Shown piece after piece: positions 55,749 through 64,000 of a stretch of 64,000 nucleotides of DNA; position 1 is the first letter of the stretch; every line of letters begins with the position of its first letter. Both the position numbers and the translations under genes were made by a program. The notes beneath the pieces are model-generated. The model made no database searches and was not told where the DNA came from. It saw only the letters and a program-made list of their open reading frames with translations. This DNA comes from Paenibacillus ottowii (GTDB taxonomy: Bacteria; Bacillota; Bacilli; Paenibacillales; Paenibacillaceae), in assembly GCF_006874425.1 (NCBI RefSeq), contig NZ_VIJZ01000005.1:186001-250000 (forward strand). Direction: 5' to 3'.

Positions 55749-56579
55749 TCATCCTATCGCCAAAATAAGTACTGTCGCATTATCCTGACTTTTATAGCCT
55801 TTATCATTAATAGCGTCGATCATGGCATCCGCCGCTTCCTGCGGTGTTCCACCCCTGCGCATGATCTCTTCCATTTCAATCTCCGTTAGCGCCTCCTGAA
55901 TACCGTCACTACACAGCAGCACATGATCACCGGAATACAGACGAATGGGTGCAGTCCCTAGTTCCATGCTCTCAAAGCCTTCATAGCCCAAGTAGTTGAC
56001 CAGCTGATTCCGTACAGGACTCGTTTTGGCCTCCTCCGAAGTCATTTGTCCAGCAAGCACTCGCTCCTCCAGCAGTGTTTCCGCTGTATGCTTGGAATTG
56101 ACTGTCTGAAAATGACCATTGCGGTAAATGGTAATCAGGCTGTCGCCCACCGCTCCGTAATACAGCTGATAGCCGCACACAATGACCGCCGCCAGCGTCG
56201 TTCCTCCGCCCTGCCCGTTTAAATTTTGCAAAATGCCGCGATTGCTTTGAGTTGCCGCCTCGGCAAAATATCTGTTCAAATTCGTTGCATCATCCAGCTT
56301 GGCAAACGCCTTCGTAAAAGTCGTCACAGCCAAGGTACTGGACATGCGTCCATTGGCCAGCCCGCTGATCCCATCTGCGACAACAGCCAGCGTACCGACA
56401 GGGGTGGTCATACTGGAAAAATAATCATCCTGCTCACTTCGACTCCCGATCGTTTGACCATTTCCGATCTCAATTCCACTCATGGTACGGCTGCCAGAAC
56501 TTCGCGTCAGTCGTATACGGATGATGAGAAGAACGGCGAATAGCACCGCAGCTCCACATACAACAAAATAAGGCTGCAT
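55749..56579 (-). CDS. PP2C family Ser/Thr phosphatase, membrane-anchored
   Basis: The protein has 276 residues. ATG 56579 has GGAGG seven bases upstream, so I do not use the earlier codon. A membrane segment lies at about 4-24, then a complete PP2C domain with VADGISG, VGDSLI, CSDGIQ and DNATVLI, i.e. all metal-binding Asp positions kept. It probably removes phosphate from Thr/Ser targets recognised by the two FHA proteins, like PppA in type VI clusters. No kinase gene is in the window. Confidence 0.9.
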   Translation of the reverse strand: MQPYFVVCGAAVLFAVLLIIRIRLTRSSGSRTMSGIEIGNGQTIGSRSEQDDYFSSMTTPVGTLAVVADGISGLANGRMSSTLAVTTFTKAFAKLDDATNLNRYFAEAATQSNRGILQNLNGQGGGTTLAAVIVCGYQLYYGAVGDSLITIYRNGHFQTVNSKHTAETLLEERVLAGQMTSEEAKTSPVRNQLVNYLGYEGFESMELGTAPIRLYSGDHVLLCSDGIQEALTEIEMEEIMRRGGTPQEAADAMIDAINDKGYKSQDNATVLILAIG

Positions 56580-56614
56580 ATCGTTACCTCCCTGCACCAT
56601 TGCCTACTTCCGTT

Positions 56615-57142
56615 CTAGTTTTCGTTATCCCACTCAAAATGAGCACCACACAGCGGAATAAAAATAAATTTGCTGCGCCCAAGCTGAATCACATCATAAG
56701 CAGCCAGCTCCACTGGTGAATATACCGCCTCGTTATTGTGATACGCCAAGCCTGACGAATCGCCTGGCAGCAGGTAAAAGTTGCGTTTCTTCGGATCATA
56801 CACAATGACCGCATGATTTCTGCGGGAAATTGTGTTGTCTCCGATAATACGAACATGCATTTCCTCAGCGCGCCCGATAAAGTTTTTTTCCGCCATAATG
56901 CGATAGTCCTGACCCACCTGTGCGCCTTCGATGCATACCAGCCACCCGGTTACCGGATGAATCCCCACCGTCTCGCCTAGATATGGCATGGTTTTGTCAT
57001 CGTCTCCTGCCACATTTGTTTTCGCTGCTGGTTCGGCGTTCTTGGGTGCGGCTATATTTACTACTGTATTGCAATAGGGACACGCATTTCCGTGCTTTCG
57101 TGTACTAAACATGTGTCCGTTCGGGCATCTTGTCAAACTCAT
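56615..57142 (-). CDS. FHA domain protein with zinc ribbon
   Basis: The protein has 175 residues. The N-terminus has a zinc-ribbon-like knuckle (CPNGHMF then CPYC, four ligands in residues 6-24). The FHA domain spans about 80-165 with IGRAEEM, the phospho-Thr contact motif ISRRNHA and a later Asn loop. It reads phosphothreonine on partner proteins in the cytoplasm. Confidence 0.87.
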   Translation of the reverse strand: MSLTRCPNGHMFSTRKHGNACPYCNTVVNIAAPKNAEPAAKTNVAGDDDKTMPYLGETVGIHPVTGWLVCIEGAQVGQDYRIMAEKNFIGRAEEMHVRIIGDNTISRRNHAVIVYDPKKRNFYLLPGDSSGLAYHNNEAVYSPVELAAYDVIQLGRSKFIFIPLCGAHFEWDNEN

Positions 57143-57209
57143 AGTCGTTTCCTTCCCCCATTGTCATGATTGTCTTCACAGCGATCTAAGGATGTCGCAA
57201 CTTCTTCAT

Positions 57210-57758
57210 CTATTTAACGAGCAGTCTGGTATTGGCAATATATAATAAATCACCTGAGTAAATTCGGTAAGGCTCGCCACTTTCCAGCCTCTTGGTGACA
57301 CTTTCGTTTGCAGACCGTAACCCGGTCCCATTGCCGGAATCCACATCCTCCACAAACCAGTCGCTGTTTACCCGGTTGAGTACCGCATGCTCCATACTTA
57401 CCAAGGAGGCATAATCTGTACCTGCTAAATCAATATCCGCCTCAGAGCGCGATGTTGTTTTGCCGATTAACAGCGACGTTTCGCCTTCGATATACCATTC
57501 TTTAATGGACTCACCTTCTTCATCAATCAACACCAGCTTGGCAATCCGTTTACGCTCTGTCTTGGGCTTGGGCACAGGTACAACGGACACCAGATTGCGC
57601 AGTATGTATACAAGCACGCTGATTCCAATACCGATCGCGACCACGGTCTTCAAACCGCTGTAGCCTGTACGATTAAACACATAAAAGGCGATCGCCAGCA
57701 TCAGCCCGAACATGGCAACATCTATGATGAAAACCCATCTGCTCTGTGCCTTTTTCAC
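57210..57758 (-). CDS. FHA domain membrane protein
   Basis: The protein has 182 residues with a GTG start and GGGGGA upstream. Two membrane segments (about 9-26 and 33-52) precede a cytoplasmic FHA domain (about 90-182; LIGKTTSRS, SMEHAVL, SGNGTGLR). The usual Arg of the GR motif is Lys, and the SxRH motif is SMEH, so phosphopeptide binding may be altered. It could recruit the complex to the membrane. Confidence 0.85.
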   Translation of the reverse strand: MKKAQSRWVFIIDVAMFGLMLAIAFYVFNRTGYSGLKTVVAIGIGISVLVYILRNLVSVVPVPKPKTERKRIAKLVLIDEEGESIKEWYIEGETSLLIGKTTSRSEADIDLAGTDYASLVSMEHAVLNRVNSDWFVEDVDSGNGTGLRSANESVTKRLESGEPYRIYSGDLLYIANTRLLVK

Positions 57759-57790
57759 TGCTTGCTTCCCCCGTTTCTATCCTGAAATCA

Positions 57791-58304
<514 letters not shown>

Positions 58305-58338
58305 CCACCCTGCACTTGTGTGCCGGGTGAGTGTGTGT

Positions 58339-58377
58339 GTTTAAGCTGCGCTTAACGTTAAGACGTTAAGCTTAAAC
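58339..58377 (-). terminator. 3' stabilising hairpin after the tube gene
   Basis: GCTTAACGT pairs with ACGTTAAGC around TAAG, with an outer GTTTAA/TTAAAC stem that includes the stop codon region. It has no T-run, so RNA protection is more likely than termination. Confidence 0.5.
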
Positions 58378-58797
58378 TGGATAACCGCCGTCGATAGTAG
58401 CCAACTCGGTTTTGTCTTTCTTTTGTTTGATGTAGAGTGTAAATGCACCTACACCTTCTGTGTCGCCGAAGTGTTCATTGTAGTCTACAACGAACGCATT
58501 CGGGAAGTAGATTTTACGAACCACTTGGTCCGCTGCGATAACTTCCAGTGTTACTTTACGGTAGCTGTCTGCTTTTTCAGCAGGGACCAGAGACCACAAA
58601 GCCAGTTTCAGCGTGTCATCTGCGCTGTCACCATCTACTGCTGTGATGATTTTACCGCTGATGCGCAGCGTGGAGCCTACGTCAGTGGAGCGTGCATTGG
58701 AATCGTCCGGTGTATCGGTGTCATAAATAACCGTTTGGATGTTATCCAAGCCCAGCTCGATTGTTTCTTGTCCTTCTACTTTCAATCTGAATCCCAT
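58372..58797 (-). CDS. Tail-tube / Hcp-like protein
   Basis: The protein has 141 residues. ATG 58797 has AAGGAGG eight bases before it. It is entirely beta-rich and lacks a signal peptide: MGFRLKVEGQETIELG, STLRISGKI, KLALWSLV, IYFPNAFVVDYNEHFG then FTLYIKQKK. The size and strand pattern resemble Hcp and T4-type tail-tube proteins. Encoded directly after the large sheath-like gene and before a terminator, as expected for a highly expressed structural subunit. The call is from pattern and context, not from an identified signature. Confidence 0.6.
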   Translation of the reverse strand: MGFRLKVEGQETIELGLDNIQTVIYDTDTPDDSNARSTDVGSTLRISGKIITAVDGDSADDTLKLALWSLVPAEKADSYRKVTLEVIAADQVVRKIYFPNAFVVDYNEHFGDTEGVGAFTLYIKQKKDKTELATIDGGYPV

Positions 58798-58831
58798 GTG
58801 TGTTGCCTCCTTGAAATTAGGTAATATAATG

Positions 58832-58853
58832 GCGGAAGAAGCAGAGCTTCTTC
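58832..58853. other. Small perfect hairpin between sheath and tube genes
   Basis: GAAGAAGC-AGA-GCTTCTTC; not followed by T residues on the minus strand, so a processing or stability element is more likely than a terminator. Confidence 0.35.
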
Positions 58854-58916
58854 GCGATTTATGTATAAAGGCGGTCCTGGATAGAAACGCCTCTAACATC
58901 TTTCGTAGTGCTCGGA

Positions 58917-61154
58917 TCATGATTTGACCGAACTGGTTCCCTTAGTGATCATGACTTCCAGGTTCTTCACATTGCCATTGAAGACCAGATCGATATGACA
59001 CATATTGCTTTTCTCATCAATAATGAAGCTCATATCGTCTCCGTCCTGAATGATCGAGTTCACAGATCCTCTGCTGCTCAGCCACTTGCTCTTCTGGCTG
59101 CTCGGATTGTTACTGAAGAAGCGGACGATATTCTCGTGCTTGAAGTCTCCTGTTTGGTAGCGCAAAATACGCTCAATGTACGTGCTGACCAGCGTCTTGT
59201 AGATGGAGTCAAAGCCATCCTCAGACATCGCCATGCTTCTCGCCTTGTAGACGGTAATCCGGCGGATATCCTTTTCCTGAATCTGTGCATTCTCGGATGA
59301 GAATACAAAGCCAAAGTTTTTACGGTTGATGGCATCCTTGATCGTGTTGGTGAAGCCGGTGATTTCCTTGGCCATCGTTGTTACCGTGCGCAGACTGTTG
59401 TCTCCCGCTTCGATGTCAAAGCGTACGCCAGGGAAGTTTTTATTGACCGTCTTGAACGTTTCACGCAGGTATTCAGGACACTGATAGGCAGCGACCAAGC
59501 CAGCGGCCACGTAGGCAGCGCCCACATATACGCCCTCGATCCACAGCTTGAGAATATCTTCTTTCTCCTTGGAAAGCTGCACACCGTCTTCGGTCTGTAG
59601 CATTTTGCTATCAATAATGACACCCGATTTATCCTTCGGAATAATCGTAAAGTTTGGTACACAAGGAATCGCAAATTCACTGTATTCTCTGCGTACAAGG
59701 CTTGCACATTTATCGACATATTTGTCGATGCCTGCTGTCGCCATACTGTTGAAGGTCGTCTCTTCACCGGATTCAAAGTTAAAGAACATTTGAATTTTGT
59801 AATCCTTCACGACCTGCAGCAGCATCGAGAGCGATTCCATTGAATTTCCGCCTTGCTTCACGACTTTCTCGTTGCCCTTAAAGCGTTCACGAGACACCTT
59901 CACCTTACCAGCTGCTTCCAGCTCAATCGATGGAACGATCCCGAACCAAATGGTGTCGCTGAATTCATTTTTGGCATTTACCGTGTTCAGGTAGGTTTCC
60001 AAGCGCGGGATATTGCTGCTTTTCACCAGCATGTCCAGCTTGTTATTCGCCACCAGCATTGTTGGCAGCATTCCTTTGCTCTTCGTCGCATATTGGTCAA
60101 AGAACATTTTGACACCGAGGATTTTTTCTACCAGCGGCTTAACCGCCTTCACGAAATCATCCTTGGCATTTTTATAGAACTCCAGATACGTGTTGTAGTT
60201 CTGAACTTCAACCGCTGTGTCAACCTTGGTCTGAACGGCTGGAAGTGGCACAAACGTGCGAACCACCAAGTCCTTCACATAATCAGAAGGCGTATCTGTG
60301 ATAGAGTTGTAATCTTCTTCGAATACTTGAGAGAGATCACCAGTGCTGTTCTCATCCAACAGCATCAGCTCAGTACTTTCGCTCTTCGGCGCTTCAATAA
60401 TTTTCAGTTCGCCGCTTTCCCCAATGGAGAGCATACCCACCTGGATCAACTCACCCGCATTTTCCTCTTGGGCGCCCCCGAGCAGAAGTCGGGTTTTGAT
60501 GTCCTCAATGGCCAGCGGCAGCATAGCCATGACGTTGTTATAGTTCTGGCTGGCTTCCTCGAACATGGCATTCAGCTTGTCACCCATGTCGAGTTTCTTT
60601 GGATCGCCATCATCCAGCTTGTCGTATTCACCGTACATATAGTGAATTTCTTTGCGGACTTGACGAATATCGTCCATAACCTTTTTCGGTGAGATCATAT
60701 CCAGCAGATTTTCAAATTTGAAATCTACATTGGTAATTCCCTGACTGCGTTTGGTATCGATGAGCGTAAACAACATTTTCAGAAAATCATTACTTTGGTT
60801 TATACGAATCTCTGAAATGCTGTCCTCATCAATCCCCTCAGGCTTTTTAAGGGTGTAGACAACTTTTTGATTGGCCGCGTTAAAAAACGAATACACGGTC
60901 GGTGAAAACTTATCCAGAAATTCATCAAAGCTGCGCACCAGAAGGTGCTGATTAATTTCCTTGATCTTCTCATCACTCAAGCTGTCGATACCCTTCACAT
61001 CACCTACAATGGTGATCAGGTCCAGCTTTTCCGGGTTAATCTCTTCAAAAAGCATAGTCCGGTTGGTTTGATAAATGATTTCCATCGCTGTCGGCAAATG
61101 AATAAAGTATGAGTTATAGGTCCATTGCTCCAGATACGGACATGGAATGTCCAA
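58917..61154 (-). CDS. Large sheath-like protein, 745 aa
   Basis: First gene of the cluster. Residues 1-300 are largely helical and acidic, 330-560 mixed, and the C-terminal part (about 570-745: NSLRTVTTMAKEITGF, INRKNFGFVFSSEN, IRRITVYKARSMAM, YIERILRYQTGDFK, CHIDLVFNGNV) resembles the end of contractile sheath proteins (gp18/TssC-like: core helices, then final beta strands). It is larger than TssC (about 500). No signal peptide. The only start in this frame is TTG 61154 without a ribosome site, while AGGAGG followed by an ATG lies in another frame 30-60 bases upstream; the true N-terminus is uncertain. Sheath identity is inference. Confidence 0.55.
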   Translation of the reverse strand: MDIPCPYLEQWTYNSYFIHLPTAMEIIYQTNRTMLFEEINPEKLDLITIVGDVKGIDSLSDEKIKEINQHLLVRSFDEFLDKFSPTVYSFFNAANQKVVYTLKKPEGIDEDSISEIRINQSNDFLKMLFTLIDTKRSQGITNVDFKFENLLDMISPKKVMDDIRQVRKEIHYMYGEYDKLDDGDPKKLDMGDKLNAMFEEASQNYNNVMAMLPLAIEDIKTRLLLGGAQEENAGELIQVGMLSIGESGELKIIEAPKSESTELMLLDENSTGDLSQVFEEDYNSITDTPSDYVKDLVVRTFVPLPAVQTKVDTAVEVQNYNTYLEFYKNAKDDFVKAVKPLVEKILGVKMFFDQYATKSKGMLPTMLVANNKLDMLVKSSNIPRLETYLNTVNAKNEFSDTIWFGIVPSIELEAAGKVKVSRERFKGNEKVVKQGGNSMESLSMLLQVVKDYKIQMFFNFESGEETTFNSMATAGIDKYVDKCASLVRREYSEFAIPCVPNFTIIPKDKSGVIIDSKMLQTEDGVQLSKEKEDILKLWIEGVYVGAAYVAAGLVAAYQCPEYLRETFKTVNKNFPGVRFDIEAGDNSLRTVTTMAKEITGFTNTIKDAINRKNFGFVFSSENAQIQEKDIRRITVYKARSMAMSEDGFDSIYKTLVSTYIERILRYQTGDFKHENIVRFFSNNPSSQKSKWLSSRGSVNSIIQDGDDMSFIIDEKSNMCHIDLVFNGNVKNLEVMITKGTSSVKS

Positions 61155-61723
61155 TTTGAAACAGACGAATACCCATTTTTAGTTCTTTTGCCTCCTCCCC
61201 CCTACTTAACATTTAAATTCGCCAAAGGATTGAGCTTATACCACATTTACGGTACAGGCATGTAACCTCAAAAATCGTTCCGAAGTGTCATTCGGCTTTT
61301 AACGGCAGGCATATAAACGAGATATAATTTCAAAATCAAAAGTCAGATAACACAGAAATTTCAAATTTATGATTTCGTATTCCTAACTTCAATCCCAATT
61401 TTTGCCGTTGATACGAAAGCTATCATACAAAGCACCCTTCAGTTTTGTCAATTTCTGTAGTCTCAGATTGAAACAGGGCATTTTGACTCATTTTATGCGT
61501 ACATACGTAACTTTTATGATATGTTAGACCTGTTTCTTCAGGGAAATATTCACAAATGGAATCCAATGACCGATAGAAGTTCATTGGATATTTCTGAGAG
61601 GCGTAAAAGTATCAAATTCATGGCTAATGTGAGGTTTTTCAGCTATTTCGGTCCTTTATCCCTTATATCCCAAGGATTGGGAGAGTTGGCACACCCGTAT
61701 CGGCCTCGCTGAAGGAGGAGCTT
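61155..61723. other. Divergent control region of the injection cluster
   Basis: About 570 bases between the minus-strand cluster and the VWA gene. It holds one good minus-strand promoter and a 63-codon plus-strand frame (61521-61712) without coding character. The leader of the cluster would be about 260 bases long. Confidence 0.6.
61422..61451 (-). promoter_or_regulatory. Promoter of the injection cluster
   Basis: On the minus strand TTGACA (61446-61451) and TATGAT (61422-61427) are 18 bases apart and face the sheath-like gene. Confidence 0.6.
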
Positions 61724-63814
61724 ATGTTCAGAATAAGGAAACTTGGAATTATCATTTTCATGACTTTTGTACTATTTTTTCAAAATGGCTTAAATGGGGT
61801 CATTTGCCCTGAGAATCGGGCTGGTGCAGCATCTTTAGGAGCAGTCCCGATCGAGGGTTATGATGCGGTGTTTGTATTGGATACCAGTTATTCCATGCGG
61901 GATACCGATCCTGAGGGGATTGCCGCCGAAGTCATCAGTATGTTTATGGACTTGAGTGATGCAGACCGTACACGCGTGGGATTCGTTGCTTACAATCACC
62001 ACATTGTCGCCTCCAAACCACTGACCTCGATTGGCGTGGCGGCGCAAAAATCCCAGATCCAGCAGGAAATCAGAACCCTTCACCGTTCCGGCTATACAGA
62101 TTTGGGACTCGGACTGCGCAAAGGCTCGGAACTGCTAGCCGCAGGAGCATCCCAAGGGCGTCAGCCTTTTATAATCTTATTATCAGATGGAGAAACTGAT
62201 TTTGGTGCCTCTTCTGGTGCTCGTTCCAAAGGTGACTCCAATAACGATGTATCCTCTGTCATCAAATCTGCACAGACCAAGGGATACCCGGTGTATACGA
62301 TTGGTCTGAACCATGACGGCACGGTGAACCGACAAGAACTCGAACGGATCGCTTCTCAGACGGGAGGAGCTTCTTTTATTACAAGCAGCGCCGAGGATCT
62401 GCCGGAAATTCTGAACCGGATTTTTGCCAGTCAAATTCGCTCCAAGCTCGTTCCCGTTGCTGCAATTACGACTACTGGCGAGATGCAAGAGCTAACGGTG
62501 ACTCTACCGGATTCTAGTATGGAGGAAGCCAACCTGGTGCTTTTGTCGGAGCATCCCCTTCTGGAAACCCAGCTCTACTCCAATTCAGAAAATGTCCGCA
62601 GGTACAAGTCGAGCCGATATGCGATTTTGAAAATTGAGCATCCACAGGCAGGTAAGGTGAAGCTGAAATTGCGGGGCATTCGCGGGGATCTAGTTAAAAT
62701 CAATTTACTTGGCAGCTATCGCCTGGAAGCTGAAGCTACTATGGGGGGAGCGCAAGCAACAGCAACTCATGGCGACAAGCCTATACCATTGCTGAAAGGA
62801 CAAGCGACACCATTTCAAGCTCAGCTCCTGTTACCGGATGGGCAAAAGCTTACAGATGAAGCTGTTTATACATCTCTCCAAGCCCATCTTATAGTTACCC
62901 CTGTAAAGGGAGGTACAGCTAAAAAGGTGCCTATGACCTATAAGTCAGGAGCCTTTCATACCGAATATGCGTTCCCACAAACCGGTGATTATACATGGCA
63001 GCTATCCCTAGATAGTCCGCAGTGGTACCGTAAGGGAACAGTACATAAGGTTCATGCCATCAATGCAGCACCCCAGGCCTTAAAAGACCTGTCGATTCGC
63101 CTGGTAAAAGAAGACGGTGATTCCCGTCGAAGCTTATCGGATTTTATTGTTGATCCCAATCACGACAAGCTGAGCTATAAACTCGATTCAGAAGCCTCCG
63201 GGGATGCGATTCATGCTGAGATTAACGGTAATGACCTGCTGCTATCCGAGCTTCACACTGGTGACACGAAGCTAAAGATCACCGCTACAGACCCGGAAGG
63301 AGCGTCCAGCAGCGCTATACTGACCGTATCTGTCCAATCGCGGTATACAGCCATTAAATGGACGATAGCTATCAGTATTGTGATCGCCGCTCTTCTGTAT
63401 TGGTACTTGCGTCCGAAGCCGCAGTTTGCCGGAAGAATCGAAGGATATTTTCTCGCTACAGCAAGTGGACAGGAGATTCCGGTAAAATCTTGGCCGCTCA
63501 CCTCCTTTCCGGGCCGTAAGGTCAGCTTGCAGGAGTTGTTCCGTACCCTTGACGTTCACGAACCCTTGCCAGAAGCGGAACGTATCCTGTTCTCCGCAGG
63601 TAAGAAAGGGACTCTGATCGTGAAGCATGATACACGCTGCGCCCTGCAGCATGGAAAAGTCAGATTGACCCGCAACAAAAAAGCGGTCATGGCGTATGGT
63701 GATAAGCTGTACATCACGTTTGAGGACGGTGTCACTGAAATTGAGCTGCGCTACAAAGCGATTAAGCCGAATACTTCAGTCTACACCGACCATATTCAAG
63801 CTCCGACAGGATAA
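61724..63814 (+). CDS. Secreted/membrane VWA-domain protein, divergent to the cluster
   Basis: The protein has 696 residues with GAAGGAGG before the ATG. It has a signal peptide (about 1-35), a von Willebrand A domain about 45-215 with MIDAS residues DTSYS (near 52), a Thr in SGYTDLG and Asp in LLSDGETD, then beta-sandwich modules (about 220-535), one membrane segment (about 540-560) and a basic cytoplasmic domain of about 130 residues. It is thus an external metal-dependent adhesion or sensor domain linked to the cytoplasm. Its divergent position and the FHA/PP2C neighbours suggest that it belongs to the system. Confidence 0.88.
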   Translation: MFRIRKLGIIIFMTFVLFFQNGLNGVICPENRAGAASLGAVPIEGYDAVFVLDTSYSMRDTDPEGIAAEVISMFMDLSDADRTRVGFVAYNHHIVASKPLTSIGVAAQKSQIQQEIRTLHRSGYTDLGLGLRKGSELLAAGASQGRQPFIILLSDGETDFGASSGARSKGDSNNDVSSVIKSAQTKGYPVYTIGLNHDGTVNRQELERIASQTGGASFITSSAEDLPEILNRIFASQIRSKLVPVAAITTTGEMQELTVTLPDSSMEEANLVLLSEHPLLETQLYSNSENVRRYKSSRYAILKIEHPQAGKVKLKLRGIRGDLVKINLLGSYRLEAEATMGGAQATATHGDKPIPLLKGQATPFQAQLLLPDGQKLTDEAVYTSLQAHLIVTPVKGGTAKKVPMTYKSGAFHTEYAFPQTGDYTWQLSLDSPQWYRKGTVHKVHAINAAPQALKDLSIRLVKEDGDSRRSLSDFIVDPNHDKLSYKLDSEASGDAIHAEINGNDLLLSELHTGDTKLKITATDPEGASSSAILTVSVQSRYTAIKWTIAISIVIAALLYWYLRPKPQFAGRIEGYFLATASGQEIPVKSWPLTSFPGRKVSLQELFRTLDVHEPLPEAERILFSAGKKGTLIVKHDTRCALQHGKVRLTRNKKAVMAYGDKLYITFEDGVTEIELRYKAIKPNTSVYTDHIQAPTG

Positions 63815-63823
63815 CGTCCATCC

Positions 63824-63889
63824 GAAAAAAAGAGAAGCACCGTCTCTTACGATTAACGAACCGTAAGAGGTGGGCGCTTCCCTTTTTTT
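63824..63889. terminator. Strong bidirectional terminator after VWA gene
   Basis: GAAGC/GCTTC and CTCTTACG/CGTAAGAG stems are stacked; T7 follows on the plus strand and an A7 on the left gives T7 on the minus strand. Confidence 0.8.
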
Positions 63890-64000
63890 ATCCAATATTC
63901 CGCACGTAGGGCGGCTTTAAACCATCGAAGTGAGCGGCAACGCTTGGTAGCCTGTACTTCCAGACCGCGCCGAATGACATACGGCAGTAATGAAATTCCT
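63853..64000 (-). CDS. Possible C-terminus of a gene entering from the right edge
   Basis: An open minus-strand frame from the edge ends at TAA 63853, with a basic C-terminus (KRCRSLRWFKAALRAEYW, then KKGKRPPLTVR). Its codon use looks coding, but the end overlaps the terminator and too little is visible to name a family. Confidence 0.35.
   Translation of the reverse strand, partial: GISLLPYVIRRGLEVQATKRCRSLRWFKAALRAEYWIKKGKRPPLTVR

Noticed and set aside
61521-61712. 63-codon plus-strand frame before the VWA gene
   Set aside because: No ribosome site and no recognisable composition; it overlaps the likely control region.

Overview
The window looks like a chromosome segment of a Paenibacillus of the P. 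polymyxa type. This rests on the strong AGGAGG ribosome-binding sites with frequent TTG/GTG starts, the TcyA-type cystine transporter, the bacillopeptidase F-like secreted proteases, a GH5-CBM3 endoglucanase and the small DUF1540 protein. No rRNA, tRNA, CRISPR array, insertion sequence or phage integrase was seen.

Left part (1-16 kb): a giant fibre-like repeat gene runs off the left edge. It is built of exact 30-bp units arranged in a 510-bp super-repeat. It is followed by the enoyl reductase fabV, several small genes, and two tandem paralogous secreted subtilisin-family proteases (1,837 and 541 aa) on the minus strand.

Middle part (16-39 kb): an ArsR-controlled SulP permease with a clear operator; an rtcB RNA ligase operon with an AAA+ ATPase and a long leader carrying two intrinsic terminators; an MFS exporter preceded by a textbook attenuator (three-codon upstream ORF, 12-bp antiterminator, and a terminator that also hides the ribosome site); a tcyABC cystine importer; a second MFS exporter; an esterase; a flavin monooxygenase; a secreted cellulase; and a glycerol dehydrogenase/dihydroxyacetone kinase pair with a divergent PocR-AraC regulator.

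Right part (39.7-63.8 kb): the most interesting region. About 20 closely packed minus-strand genes, many overlapping by ATGA/GTGA, plus one divergent VWA gene, look like a contractile-injection or type VI-like apparatus in a Gram-positive bacterium. In transcription order they encode a large sheath-like protein, an Hcp/tail-tube-like protein, a DnaJ protein, two FHA proteins, an intact PP2C phosphatase, a membrane-anchored degenerate PP2C with a TPR-like tail, two conserved unknowns, an Hsp70-like ATPase, two RDD membrane proteins, an adaptor-like protein, a DcrB-like protein, a VgrG-like spike, two unknowns, a DUF4280 PAAR-like tip, and a second VgrG fused to a YwqJ-like deaminase toxin. Two SUKH-3 immunity genes follow, one of them frameshifted. 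I found no envelope genes (TssJLM), no ClpV and no kinase. Spike, tip, toxin and immunity calls are well supported by motifs; sheath, tube and adaptor calls are inference from weak pattern similarity and gene order.
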